A stretch of DNA of 64,000 bases from contig NZ_JAGGQW010000020.1 in assembly GCF_018613065.1 (NCBI RefSeq), forward strand, positions 46,470 to 110,469. Reading direction: 5' to 3'. The position numbers and the translations under genes were made by a program. The stretch's first letter is position 1. Every line of letters starts with the position of its first letter. Below, piece by piece: positions 17,019-25,945 of this stretch. The notes under the pieces are model-generated. The model searched no databases and had not been told where the DNA came from. It worked only from the letters and a program-made list of their open reading frames with translations. The stretch is from Bacillus sp. ISL-7 (GTDB lineage: Bacteria > Bacillota > Bacilli > Bacillales_B > DSM-18226).

Positions 17019-18050
17019 ATGTTTACAGCCATATTTGGATCATTTGAAGCAGGTATTATCTATGCGATTATGGCACTGGGCGTCTATCTTTCCTTTCGTA
17101 TTCTGGATTTTCCAGATTTAACGGTGGATGGGAGTTTTGTGACGGGGGCAGCAATTTCTGCTGTAATGATTGCGAATGGAACCGATCCATTTTTAGCAAC
17201 AATCATGGCGTTATTCGCCGGTTTTGCAGCTGGATGTATGACAGGTCTTCTACATACATTTGGAAAGATTAATAACCTGCTTTCCGGAATTTTAATGATG
17301 ATTGCACTTTATTCAATAAATCTTCGAATCATGGGACGCTCAAATATCCCATTATTAAATACAGATACAGCTTTTACGAAAATTAGTGGATTTTTTGAAA
17401 AGACAGGAATTGATTCATTTTTCAATAACATTCTCTCTATGGTGGGGCTTGGCGACAGCTTGCCGGAAACATGGGGAATTCTTATTTTTATGATTATCGT
17501 AACATTTGTGATTAAATTCTTTACCGATCTGTTTTTGAAAACCGAAATTGGGCTTGCCGTCAGGGCTACGGGAGATAATAAACGGATGATTCGCAGCCTT
17601 TCTGCTAATACCAACCTCCTTGTTGTGCTTGGTTTAGGACTTTCAAATGCTCTTGTAGCTTTCTCAGGTGCTCTGATTGCCCAGCAAGGTGGATTTGCTG
17701 ATGTGGGTATGGGGATTGGAATGATTGTGATTGGTCTAGCCTCCGTTATTATTGGTGAAGCCTTATTTGGTACAAAAACGATTGCTAGGACCACTCTCGC
17801 TGTTATTGGCGGATCGATTATTTATCGAATTGTTGTTACCTTAGCATTACGGGTAGATTTCTTGGACCCTGGTGATATGAAGCTGATTACTGCTCTCATT
17901 GTTATTCTTGCTCTTACGACTCCAAAGATTATTGAAAGTTCCAAAGAGAGAAAGCGGAAAGCCCGCAGAAGATCTGAAAGATCAAACATCATTCAGACTT
18001 CTGGCCATGCGAAGGGGGACAATCATGTTACAATTAAATCAGATTCATAA
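17019..18050 (+). CDS. ABC importer permease (COG4120/TrpY-like)
   Basis: The membrane subunit of the COG2984-type importer, about 343 aa with 8-9 hydrophobic segments in the branched-chain-permease fold (BPD_transp_2). It starts MFTAIFGSFEAGIIYAIMALG and contains LGLSNALVAFSGALIAQQGG and a long GMGIGMIVIGLASVIIGE segment. ATG 17019 is preferred because AAAGG lies 9 nt upstream; the in-frame ATG at 17010 abuts that site. The C-terminal tail is basic. Its end overlaps the ATPase gene by 26 bp, so the two are translationally coupled. Confidence 0.88.
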   Translation: MFTAIFGSFEAGIIYAIMALGVYLSFRILDFPDLTVDGSFVTGAAISAVMIANGTDPFLATIMALFAGFAAGCMTGLLHTFGKINNLLSGILMMIALYSINLRIMGRSNIPLLNTDTAFTKISGFFEKTGIDSFFNNILSMVGLGDSLPETWGILIFMIIVTFVIKFFTDLFLKTEIGLAVRATGDNKRMIRSLSANTNLLVVLGLGLSNALVAFSGALIAQQGGFADVGMGIGMIVIGLASVIIGEALFGTKTIARTTLAVIGGSIIYRIVVTLALRVDFLDPGDMKLITALIVILALTTPKIIESSKERKRKARRRSERSNIIQTSGHAKGDNHVTIKSDS

Positions 18051-18819
18051 AATATTTAATGAAGGGACACCTGATGAAAAAATCGCCATTGATCATGTGA
18101 ACCTAACCCTTCAGCCTGGTGATTTCGTAACGGTAATTGGCAGTAACGGGGCGGGGAAATCAACCTTAATGAATATCATTTCAGGTGTGTTAATCCCGGA
18201 TATAGGGGAAGTACAGATAGGCGGAAAAAATGTCACAAATATGTCAGAGTTTAAACGGTCAAAAATGATCGGACGTGTTTTTCAGGATCCAATGGCCGGT
18301 ACGGCTCCAAGTATGACGATTGAGGAAAATCTTGCCATGGCTTATTCTCGGAATAAAATGAGAACACTTCGACAAGGAGTTACAAAAAAGCGACGTGATT
18401 ATTTTCGTGAGGTATTGGAATCCCTGCATCTAGGCCTCGAGAACCGCCTAAGTGCAAAGGTAGGCTTGTTATCCGGGGGAGAACGTCAAGCACTATCCCT
18501 GTTAATGGCTACCTTCACAGAGCCTTCCATCCTCCTTCTTGATGAACATACGGCAGCACTTGATCCATCAAGAGCGGAATTAATTACGAACTTAACGAGA
18601 GAAATTGTAGACAAATATAAACTGACCACATTAATGGTTACTCATAACATGCAGCAAGCCATTGACTTAGGCAATCGATTAATCATGATGGATAAGGGCC
18701 AAATTATTTTAGAGGTCAATGAGGAAAATAAGAAGCAATTAACAATTGAAGGTTTACTGATGGAGTTTAAAAGGATACGTGGGGTACAAATGTCAAGTGA
18801 CCGTGCCATTCTTTCCTAA
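18025..18819 (+). CDS. ABC importer ATPase (COG1101/TrpZ-like)
   Basis: A 264-residue nucleotide-binding subunit. It has Walker A GSNGAGKST near residue 40, signature LLSGGERQALSLL, Walker B ILLLDEHTAALDP and switch His in MVTHNMQQA. The start at 18025 follows GAAGGGGG at proper spacing. The open frame extends upstream without a stop, but that part only overlaps the permease. It energises uptake through the preceding permease. A weak hairpin about 75 bp after the stop may end the operon. Confidence 0.9.
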   Translation: MLQLNQIHKIFNEGTPDEKIAIDHVNLTLQPGDFVTVIGSNGAGKSTLMNIISGVLIPDIGEVQIGGKNVTNMSEFKRSKMIGRVFQDPMAGTAPSMTIEENLAMAYSRNKMRTLRQGVTKKRRDYFREVLESLHLGLENRLSAKVGLLSGGERQALSLLMATFTEPSILLLDEHTAALDPSRAELITNLTREIVDKYKLTTLMVTHNMQQAIDLGNRLIMMDKGQIILEVNEENKKQLTIEGLLMEFKRIRGVQMSSDRAILS

Positions 18820-18892
18820 TAGGAAAAAATTTTTTTTGAGTGTCTATTTTAGATTTGCTTTTATAAAAAGTATTTCCAATATCATTAAAGGA

Positions 18893-18923
18893 GAAACTGC
18901 CTGTTTTGGGTAAGTTTCTTTTT
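18893..18923 (+). terminator. Weak putative terminator after the importer operon
   Basis: A short GAAACT/AGTTTC stem with a large loop is followed by T5. Confidence 0.4.
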
Positions 18924-19070
18924 GTATTTTGGGAAATAATTCGAGGATATCTAAATTACTTTAGTACAAAAAAGCGTTATTGCTTTACCTCCCATCCTTG
19001 AAAGGACAAGATTCTTTCATTTAGAATTAATTCAGAATATTATTACTTTTAAACTTATGGGGGTTTCTAA

Positions 19071-20186
19071 ATGAAAGAAAATAGAGTAAGGGCAGACCAA
19101 TTAGTTGATGATTTTTTCCCCGTTCGAGATGTTGACTATATTGAAATTTACACAGGGAATGCCAAGCAAGCATGTCACTTTTTTTGCACTGCCTTTGGTT
19201 TTCACCCAGTAGCTTACGCTGGTCTTGAAACTGGTAATCGTGAAACCGCTTCCTATTGTTTAAAGCAACGGAATATTCGCCTCGTCCTAACAGGCTCTTA
19301 TACCGAAGACAGTAAAGTTTCCCAATTTGTAAAAAAACACGGTGACGGTGTGAAGGACATAGCCCTGTTAGTCGATAATGTCGAGAAAGCTTTTGAAGAG
19401 GCAGTGAAAAGAGGAGCCATTGTAATTGCTGCTCCATCTGAAATCAAGGATGAAACAGGTGTGATTAAAAAAGCCGTTCTTGGTACATATGGGGATACCA
19501 TCCATACGTTAATTGAACGGAAAAATTATCAAGGGGCATTTTTACCCGGGTATGTCGCATACTCGGCGCCACTTCCTATTAAAGATGCCGGGTTAATTGG
19601 GATCGATCATGTAGTGGGTAACGTGGAGAGGATGGAGGAGTGGGTCGAATATTACGCTAAGGTAATGGGCTTTAAGGAAATGAAACATTTCTCTGACAAG
19701 GACATCACGACGGAATACTCAGCTCTAATGTCAAAGGTTATGCATAACGGAGGGCGGATTAAATTCCCAATCAATGAACCGGCAGTCGGAAAACGTAAAT
19801 CACAAATACAGGAATATCTAGAATTCTACAATGGTCCGGGTGTCCAGCATTTGGCGATATTAACGGAAGATATTGTATCAACTGTCGCTATTTTAAAGGA
19901 GAATGGGGTAGAATTCCTGAATACTCCACTAGCGTATTATGAATCCTTAGGTGAACGCATCGGTAAAATTGATGAAGAAATTGAAAAGCTTCGCGAACTA
20001 AATATTTTAGTAGACCGTGATGATGAGGGGTATTTATTGCAAATTTTTACAAAACCAATTGTAGACCGTCCGACATTATTTGTTGAAATTATTCAACGAA
20101 AAGGGGCACGTGGTTTTGGTGAAGGAAACTTTAAAGCTTTATTTGAGTCAATTGAACGGGAGCAGGAAAGACGAGGAAATCTCTAA
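19071..20186 (+). CDS. hpd: 4-hydroxyphenylpyruvate dioxygenase
   Basis: Converts 4-hydroxyphenylpyruvate to homogentisate in tyrosine degradation. The 371-residue protein has two VOC-type halves; the C-terminal half carries the iron ligands: His in GIDHVVGNV, His in GVQHLAILTED and Glu in TLFVEIIQR, followed by the C-terminal lid GARGFGEGNFKALFESIE. Length and motifs are standard for the family. AUG 19071 follows GGGGG. An intrinsic terminator lies after it, so the next three genes of the pathway may be partly or separately transcribed. Confidence 0.95.
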   Translation: MKENRVRADQLVDDFFPVRDVDYIEIYTGNAKQACHFFCTAFGFHPVAYAGLETGNRETASYCLKQRNIRLVLTGSYTEDSKVSQFVKKHGDGVKDIALLVDNVEKAFEEAVKRGAIVIAAPSEIKDETGVIKKAVLGTYGDTIHTLIERKNYQGAFLPGYVAYSAPLPIKDAGLIGIDHVVGNVERMEEWVEYYAKVMGFKEMKHFSDKDITTEYSALMSKVMHNGGRIKFPINEPAVGKRKSQIQEYLEFYNGPGVQHLAILTEDIVSTVAILKENGVEFLNTPLAYYESLGERIGKIDEEIEKLRELNILVDRDDEGYLLQIFTKPIVDRPTLFVEIIQRKGARGFGEGNFKALFESIEREQERRGNL

Positions 20187-20232
20187 TATATAGAGCAAGG
20201 GTTTAAAGGACAAAAGTATAGAGCGGAGTAGG

Positions 20233-20262
20233 AAAAGGGAGAGGTAATTACTCCCTTTTTTT
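20233..20262 (+). terminator. Intrinsic terminator between hpd and the rest of the homogentisate cluster
   Basis: A perfect AAAAGGGAG/CTCCCTTTT stem with a T-run. Confidence 0.75.
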
Positions 20263-20292
20263 AAAAGTTAACCTGTAAGGGGTGAATATGTT

Positions 20293-20904
20293 ATGGAGAT
20301 CTCGCCGAAAACACTGGAATGGAGAGAGGCATATAAACTATTAGTTGGTTCGATCCTTCCCCGTCCAATTGCTTTTGTTTCGACCATAGATGGAAATGGG
20401 GTAGCTAATGCAGCACCATTTAGTTTTTTTACTGCGATTAGTGCGGACCCCATGCTTATCTGTTTTTCACCGATGAGAAGAGGAACGGATGGGGCTAAGA
20501 AAGATACACTTGTAAATATTGAAAGCACAGGTCAATTTGTCATTAATATTGTAAGTAATAGCATGGCTGAGCAAATGAATGACTGTGCGATCGAATTCAA
20601 CCCGGATATCGACGAAATAGCAGAGGTGGGTTTAACGAAGGAACCAAGTTTAAAGGTGGGTGTACCGCGTATTAAGGAATCACTCGTTCATTTAGAATGT
20701 GAATTAGAGCAGGTATTACATTTTGGTAATATGCCCGGTGCAGGGAGCCTTGTAATAGGAAAAGTAGTTCATGTCCATGTGACCGATGAACTATTTGATA
20801 AAGGGAGAATTGATACGGCCAAGCTGAACCCAATTGGACGGATGGCTGGGAACATCTTTACTGACCCGTTAGCTAAAATGTTTGAAATGGATCGAAAAAA
20901 GTAG
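20293..20904 (+). CDS. Flavin reductase-like FMN-binding protein in the homogentisate cluster
   Basis: A 203-residue protein of the flavin-reductase-like (split-barrel, DIM6/NTAB) family. It has the start WREAYKLLVGSILPRPIAFVST, the flavin region ANAAPFSFFTAIS and the SPMRRGTDGAKKDT loop. It lies 14 bp before the FAH-family gene and shares its operon with hmgA. Its exact role in homogentisate breakdown is not established by sequence; one possibility is an auxiliary oxygenase or reductase, another is detoxification. AAGGGGTGA precedes ATG 20293. Confidence 0.85.
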   Translation: MEISPKTLEWREAYKLLVGSILPRPIAFVSTIDGNGVANAAPFSFFTAISADPMLICFSPMRRGTDGAKKDTLVNIESTGQFVINIVSNSMAEQMNDCAIEFNPDIDEIAEVGLTKEPSLKVGVPRIKESLVHLECELEQVLHFGNMPGAGSLVIGKVVHVHVTDELFDKGRIDTAKLNPIGRMAGNIFTDPLAKMFEMDRKK

Positions 20905-20918
20905 AAAAGGTGAGTGTC

Positions 20919-21848
20919 GTGAAATTTGTAACTTTTGAAAAAAAGGATGGGACAATCCGAGCAGGCTGGTTACTTGACCAACACTATGCCGTTGATATGT
21001 ATGAGGCATCAGGCGGGGTGCTGCCAAGTAATCTATTAGCTTTTCTTGAAAATAGTGACGCCCATCTGGAAACAGTGGCTAGTTTAATCCCATTTACAAA
21101 GGGACAAAAAGGCGTTTATCCATTGAGTCAACTTGGTTTAAAGGCACCACTACCTATTCCTAGGAGTTTTCGTGATTTTTATGCATTTGAGCAGCATGTG
21201 AAAACAGCGAGGGAGAATAGGGGCCTCGAGATGGTTCCAGAATGGTACGATATCCCTGTCTTTTACTTTTCCAATCATCTTGCAATTAAGGGACCAGGAG
21301 AGGAAATAATCCAGCCTGTAAATTGTAACTGGCTTGATTATGAGCTGGAGATCGCATGCATTATTGGCAAAGAAGGCAGAAATATTTCCGCAGATGAGGC
21401 AGATGAGTATATTTTTGGCTATTGTATTTTAAATGATTGGAGCGCAAGAGACCTACAAAGGAAGGAAATGAAGGTTGGACTGGGGCCCGCAAAAGGGAAG
21501 GATTTCTCGACATCGATTGGACCGTGGATTGTCACAAAAGACGAGTTAGAACCATTTAAATTAGGGAAGGGCTTCAATCTTTCGATGAAAGCCCGTGTTA
21601 ATGGGGCTCTCCTTTCCAAGGGGAATATGAAAGACTTATATTATTCATTTGCTGAAATGATTGAGAGGGCTTCTGCTGGCGTGACTTTATACCCTGGAGA
21701 GATGATTGGTTCAGGTACAGTTGGTTCTGGATGTATTCTTGAGCTTGGAGAGAAGGTTCATCGCTGGCTAATACCAGGTGATCAAGTCGAACTAGAGATT
21801 GATTATCTTGGAGTGTTACAGAATGGGATAATCGCTGAAGAGAGGTGA
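20919..21848 (+). CDS. Fumarylacetoacetate hydrolase family protein
   Basis: A 309-residue protein starting at GTG 20919 (MKFVTFEKKDG), chosen because AAAAGG is 8 nt upstream; GTG 20910 is in frame but too close. The C-terminal FAH domain carries metal ligands in the ELEIACIIGKEGR region and NDWSARDLQRKEM, plus GAGTVGSG-like MIGSGTVGSGC. With hpd and hmgA beside it, the likely reaction is hydrolysis of fumaryl- (or maleyl-) acetoacetate to fumarate/maleate and acetoacetate. No maleylacetoacetate isomerase is present in the cluster. hmgA starts 4 bp after its stop. Confidence 0.9.
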   Translation: MKFVTFEKKDGTIRAGWLLDQHYAVDMYEASGGVLPSNLLAFLENSDAHLETVASLIPFTKGQKGVYPLSQLGLKAPLPIPRSFRDFYAFEQHVKTARENRGLEMVPEWYDIPVFYFSNHLAIKGPGEEIIQPVNCNWLDYELEIACIIGKEGRNISADEADEYIFGYCILNDWSARDLQRKEMKVGLGPAKGKDFSTSIGPWIVTKDELEPFKLGKGFNLSMKARVNGALLSKGNMKDLYYSFAEMIERASAGVTLYPGEMIGSGTVGSGCILELGEKVHRWLIPGDQVELEIDYLGVLQNGIIAEER

Positions 21849-21852
21849 GAAG

Positions 21853-23016
21853 ATGTATTACCGTCAAATGGGTAAGATTCCGCACAAACGGCATACGATG
21901 TTTAAAAAGAAAGATGGGAGTCTTTATAGGGAGCAAGTTATGGGCACTCGTGGTTTCTCAGGAACACAATCGATTTTATATCATCAATATATGCCGACAG
22001 AAGTGGTGAAGGCAGAAGTGGTAGGAAATTACTTGCCCGTATATGAAGACCAACAGGAGCTCAAACATCGTCATTTTTTTACAAGTAAAGTACCAACCAA
22101 AGGAGATGCCCTGAAATCGCGGGAATATATCTTGGGAAATCAGGATTTATTAATTGGAACAGCCAATGTGACAATGCCGATGCCAAGTTTTTATCGGAAT
22201 GGTGATGGCGATGAAATGCTTTTTATCCACTACGGCTCAGGAAAATTAGAAACGATGTTCGGGACTCTGTCATATCGGCCAGGCGATTATGTGATTATTC
22301 CGATTGGTACCATATACCGTGTCATACCGAATATAAATGAGGAGACAAAAATGCTTTTTGTTGAATCCTTCAGCCAAATAACAACTCCTAGACGGTACCG
22401 AAATGAATATGGTCAACTTTTAGAGCATAGCCCATTTTGTGAAAGAGACCTTCGTGGACCGGAAGAATTGACGACATTTGATGAAAAGGGTGAATTTGAG
22501 GTTTTAACGAAATCAAGAGGGAAGTTATCCTCACATATCATTGGACATCATCCACTTGATGTAGTTGGCTGGGATGGGTATTTATATCCATGGGCCTTTA
22601 ACATCGAGGATTTTGAACCAATCACAGGAAGAGTTCATCAGCCGCCTCCCGTCCATCAAACCTTTGAAGGTAATAATTTTGTCGTTTGCTCATTCGTCCC
22701 GAGGCTGTATGATTATCATCCAGAATCGATTCCTGCTCCCTATTATCATAGTAACGTTAACAGTGACGAACTCCTTTATTATGTGGAAGGAAATTTTATG
22801 AGTCGTAAAGGAGTACAGGAGGGCTCTATCACGCTTCATCCAGGCGGGATCCCACATGGACCTCATCCTGGGAAAACGGAAGCGAGTATTGGAAAAAAGG
22901 AAACTCTTGAACTGGCCGTTATGATCGACACCTTTCATCCACTAAAAATCGTAAAAACCGCACAAAAAATTGAAGATGCTAACTATATGTATTCTTGGTA
23001 TGAAAAGAAGGATTAA
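21853..23016 (+). CDS. hmgA: Homogentisate 1,2-dioxygenase
   Basis: Opens the ring of homogentisate to maleylacetoacetate. The 387-residue protein is the short Bacillus-type enzyme. The cupin core has ligands in APYYHSNVNSDELLYYVEG (His, Glu) and HPGGIPHGPHPG (His), which fit the Fe(II) site. It starts MYYRQMGKIPHKRHTMF. GAGAGGTGAGAAG precedes ATG 21853, and it is tightly coupled to the upstream FAH gene. A good terminator follows. Function is well supported by motifs and by the hpd neighbour. Confidence 0.93.
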   Translation: MYYRQMGKIPHKRHTMFKKKDGSLYREQVMGTRGFSGTQSILYHQYMPTEVVKAEVVGNYLPVYEDQQELKHRHFFTSKVPTKGDALKSREYILGNQDLLIGTANVTMPMPSFYRNGDGDEMLFIHYGSGKLETMFGTLSYRPGDYVIIPIGTIYRVIPNINEETKMLFVESFSQITTPRRYRNEYGQLLEHSPFCERDLRGPEELTTFDEKGEFEVLTKSRGKLSSHIIGHHPLDVVGWDGYLYPWAFNIEDFEPITGRVHQPPPVHQTFEGNNFVVCSFVPRLYDYHPESIPAPYYHSNVNSDELLYYVEGNFMSRKGVQEGSITLHPGGIPHGPHPGKTEASIGKKETLELAVMIDTFHPLKIVKTAQKIEDANYMYSWYEKKD

Positions 23017-23028
23017 TGATTTTTCCAG

Positions 23029-23063
23029 AACAATCCAACGTATTTCTAGTTGGATTGTTTTTT
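23029..23063 (+). terminator. Intrinsic terminator of the homogentisate operon
   Basis: A perfect AACAATCCAAC/GTTGGATTGTT stem followed by T6. Confidence 0.85.
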
Positions 23064-23128
23064 CAATCTAAGGTAAAAAGTGGTATGGTAGTAATAAGAA
23101 AAAACTGTAAATGAATAGAGGTGAAATC

Positions 23129-23743
23129 ATGGAACTGGAATCAATAGTAACTAAATTAAAAAGTCATACACCTAAAATTCTTGGAAGTGAGAAATTTTCA
23201 AAATATGCTGTCATGGTACCACTCATAGAAAAAGAGGATGGGATTCACGTGTTGTTAGAGGTTCGTTCCCTAGAACTAAGGAGGCAGCCTGGAGAAATAT
23301 GTTTTCCAGGGGGGAGAATTGACGCACAGGATATCGATGAAAAAGATGCAGCTATCCGAGAAACGGTTGAGGAATTAGGAATTAACAAAGAGCAAATTGC
23401 AGACATTAACCCACTAGATTATATGATTTCACCATTTGGAATGATTATCTATCCTTTTGTTGGATACATTAAACATCCGAATAGGATCGTTCCAAATCCA
23501 TCAGAAGTCGGGGAGATTTTTACTGTACCACTATCTTTTTTTATAAATAATGAGCCAGAGATATATCATATTGAATTTAGGCCAGAACCTGAAGAGAATT
23601 TTCCCTTTGACCTAATTGTCGGCGGAGAGAATTATAATTGGCGGACTCGAGGGGTCGAGGAATATTTCTACCGGTATCAAGGAAAAGTAATTTGGGGATT
23701 AACCGCTAAGATTCTTTCCCATTTTATTGAACTTATTCGTTAG
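23129..23743 (+). CDS. Nudix hydrolase, CoA pyrophosphatase type (NudL-like)
   Basis: A 204-residue Nudix protein. The NudL/YeaB-specific stretch LRRQPGEICFPGG is joined to the Nudix box (GGRID...AIRETVEELGI), the pattern of coenzyme-A diphosphatases that split CoA or acyl-CoA into phosphopantetheine derivatives and 3',5'-ADP. ATG 23129 (MELESIV) is chosen because AGAGGTGAAATC precedes it; the open frame begins 18 nt earlier. It stands alone between two transcription units. Confidence 0.85.
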   Translation: MELESIVTKLKSHTPKILGSEKFSKYAVMVPLIEKEDGIHVLLEVRSLELRRQPGEICFPGGRIDAQDIDEKDAAIRETVEELGINKEQIADINPLDYMISPFGMIIYPFVGYIKHPNRIVPNPSEVGEIFTVPLSFFINNEPEIYHIEFRPEPEENFPFDLIVGGENYNWRTRGVEEYFYRYQGKVIWGLTAKILSHFIELIR

Positions 23744-23833
23744 TATCTATAAGAGCATATCCTTGGTTATTTTATGAAACAATGATTATAGTTATATTGG
23801 AGCTTGAAATTCAAGGATAAGGAGTTTATTTTT

Positions 23834-24376
23834 ATGAAAATCGTAGCAATCGTTGGCAGTAATAGAAAGGAATCTATTAATAAAAAGCTGGTAGAATTAC
23901 TGAAGGAACGTTATCTCGAAAAAGTTGAAATTGAGATATTACCGATCGAAGGCCTTCCAATGTACAACCAGGATGATGAGTTAACACCAGCAGAAGTTGT
24001 GATTCAAATCAAAAAAATAGTGGCAGCAAGTGATGGTGTACTAATTGCCACTCCAGAATATAATCATGCAATTCCTGCATTTTTGAAAAATGCACTTGAT
24101 TGGTTTTCACGAGTGGATAAAGTAATGATGAAAAAACCAGTAATGATTGTTGGCGCCACACCAGGTGTTCTTGGAACTGTAAGAGCACAGGTTAATCTTA
24201 GACAAATATTAGCTGCTATGGGAGCATTAACGCTTCCTGGAAATGAAGTATTTATCAATGCTGTCCATGAAAAAGTGGATGAAGCCGGGAAATTAACACA
24301 TGAACCTACACTTGGATTCCTAGATACTGTGATGAATAACTTTATCGATTGGGTAGAAAAAACAAAACATTTGTAA
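23834..24376 (+). CDS. NADPH-dependent FMN reductase
   Basis: A 180-residue flavodoxin-like protein with the phosphate-binding loop VGSNRKESINKK, the flavin-contact motif TPEYNHAIPAFLKNALDW typical of YieF/ChrR/AzoR-like NADPH-dependent FMN reductases, and GATPGVLGTVRAQ. It probably reduces quinones, azo compounds or chromate in vivo. ATG 23834 (MKIVAIV) has AAGGAG upstream; an extended TTG frame from 23804 is unlikely. A terminator follows. Confidence 0.88.
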   Translation: MKIVAIVGSNRKESINKKLVELLKERYLEKVEIEILPIEGLPMYNQDDELTPAEVVIQIKKIVAASDGVLIATPEYNHAIPAFLKNALDWFSRVDKVMMKKPVMIVGATPGVLGTVRAQVNLRQILAAMGALTLPGNEVFINAVHEKVDEAGKLTHEPTLGFLDTVMNNFIDWVEKTKHL

Positions 24377-24386
24377 ACGAACATCT

Positions 24387-24423
24387 AAAACAGTGGATTT
24401 CAAGCCGAAATTCACTGTTTTTT
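24387..24423 (+). terminator. Intrinsic terminator
   Basis: An AAACAGTG..ATTTC / GAAAT.CACTGTTT stem with T6, after the FMN reductase gene. Confidence 0.75.
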
Positions 24424-24538
24424 ATCTTTTTGTCCACATGTAGAGGACAAATGTCTTTCTCTAAAAGAAAAAACTTGATTATTTTCTGAATATCGTTAAA
24501 ATTAAAATTATATTTTTAGATATTAGGGAGATGTAGGG

Positions 24539-25900
24539 ATGAAGGTCGTAAAGTTTGGTGGGTCCTCGTTAGCATCCGGAAAACAAATTGAGAAGGTATT
24601 TAAGATAGTTGTTTCAGATTCCGAGCGGAAGGTAGTTGTAGTATCTGCGCCAGGAAAAAGGTTTTCGGAAGATAACAAGGTAACTGATTTATTAATTGAA
24701 TGTGGAGAGTTATGTTTGCAAAATAAAAATCCAAGGGAAAAGTTTGATGCAGTCATCGATAGATATTCCACTATCGCCGAAGAATTATCCCTACCTTTAG
24801 AAATTATTAACGAAATTCATGACGATTTAACAAAGAGGTTGAGTAGCGACAAAACAAAACCGGATCGTTTTCTGGATTTATTAAAAGCGAGCGGTGAGGA
24901 TAATCACGCCAAGTTGGTAGCAGCTTATTTCCAGGAGCAGGGGGTTGAGGCCTATTATGTTGACCCTAAAGAAGCCGGTCTCCTCGTCAGTGATGAGCCT
25001 GGCAATGCTCAAGCACTACCAGAAGCCTATAGTCAGTTATATTCGCTGCACGAGCGTTCTGGGATTTTAATTTTCCCTGGATTCTTTGGATATAGCAAAC
25101 AAGGAGAGGTTTTTACCTTTTCGCGAAGTGGATCCGATATTACTGGATCAATCCTTGCAAATGCTCTGAAATCCGACTTATATGAGAACTTTACGGATGT
25201 AGATGCTGTTTATTCCGTGAACCCTTCTATTGTAAAGGAGCCGAAGGAAATAAAGGAATTAACCTACCGGGAAATGCGCGAGCTTTCATATGCAGGATTT
25301 ACTGTGTTACATGATGAAGCACTGGTTCCAGCATTCAGAGCGGGAATACCTGTTCAAATCAAAAATACCAACAATCCAAGTGCACCAGGAACGAGGATTG
25401 TTTATGAGCGCGACAATACGAATGGGCCTGTTATTGGAATTGCAAGTGATCAAGGTTTTTGTAGTATTTATGTAAGCAAATACTTAATGAATAGAGAGAT
25501 AGGTTTTGGCCGCAAGCTTTTAAGTATCTTAGAGGACTTCGGACTATCCTATGAACATACGCCTTCTGGAATTGATGATGTTTCTGTTATCCTCCGTGAA
25601 AATCAAATGGATGCAGAAACGGAAAAGGCGATTAAGGAACGGATTGAAACTGAACTACATGCCGATCAAGTAAAATTTGAACACAGCCTAGCTCTCATTA
25701 TGGTTGTCGGTGAGGGCATGCGCCACAATGTAGGAACAATGGCAAGAGCCTCCAAAGCATTGGCGAAAGCTCGTATTAATATCGAGATGATTAACCAAGG
25801 TTCATCTGAGGTCAGCATGATGTTTGGGGTTAAAGTAGTAGATGAAAAAAGAGCGGTTCATGCTCTTTATGAGGAATTTTTTGTGGCAGTAACGGTTTAA
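24539..25900 (+). CDS. thrD: Aspartokinase III-type aspartate kinase
   Basis: The first step of the aspartate-family amino acid pathway: Asp + ATP to aspartyl phosphate. The 453-residue single-chain enzyme has the kinase start KFGGSSLASG, the FTFSRSGSDITGSILANAL substrate segment, and two ACT regulatory modules after about residue 300 (GIASDQGFCSIYV and ALIMVVGEGMRHNVGTMARA). Length matches B. subtilis ThrD (YclM, 454 aa) rather than DapG or LysC. GGGAG lies before ATG 24539. No lysine riboswitch or T-box is seen upstream, so regulation may be mostly allosteric. Confidence 0.9.
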   Translation: MKVVKFGGSSLASGKQIEKVFKIVVSDSERKVVVVSAPGKRFSEDNKVTDLLIECGELCLQNKNPREKFDAVIDRYSTIAEELSLPLEIINEIHDDLTKRLSSDKTKPDRFLDLLKASGEDNHAKLVAAYFQEQGVEAYYVDPKEAGLLVSDEPGNAQALPEAYSQLYSLHERSGILIFPGFFGYSKQGEVFTFSRSGSDITGSILANALKSDLYENFTDVDAVYSVNPSIVKEPKEIKELTYREMRELSYAGFTVLHDEALVPAFRAGIPVQIKNTNNPSAPGTRIVYERDNTNGPVIGIASDQGFCSIYVSKYLMNREIGFGRKLLSILEDFGLSYEHTPSGIDDVSVILRENQMDAETEKAIKERIETELHADQVKFEHSLALIMVVGEGMRHNVGTMARASKALAKARINIEMINQGSSEVSMMFGVKVVDEKRAVHALYEEFFVAVTV

Positions 25901-25912
25901 TTTTAAGTGTAG

Positions 25913-25945
25913 AAAAAGGTACGTCAAAAACGACGTACCTTTTTT
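25913..25945. terminator. Bidirectional terminator between thrD and the membrane paralogues
   Basis: A perfect AAAAAGGTACGTC/GACGTACCTTTTTT stem serves both convergent units. Confidence 0.85.

Noticed and set aside
17899..18024. A 42-codon N-terminal extension of the importer ATPase
   Set aside because: It lies inside the permease gene; the Walker A spacing and a GAAGGGGG site support the start at 18025.
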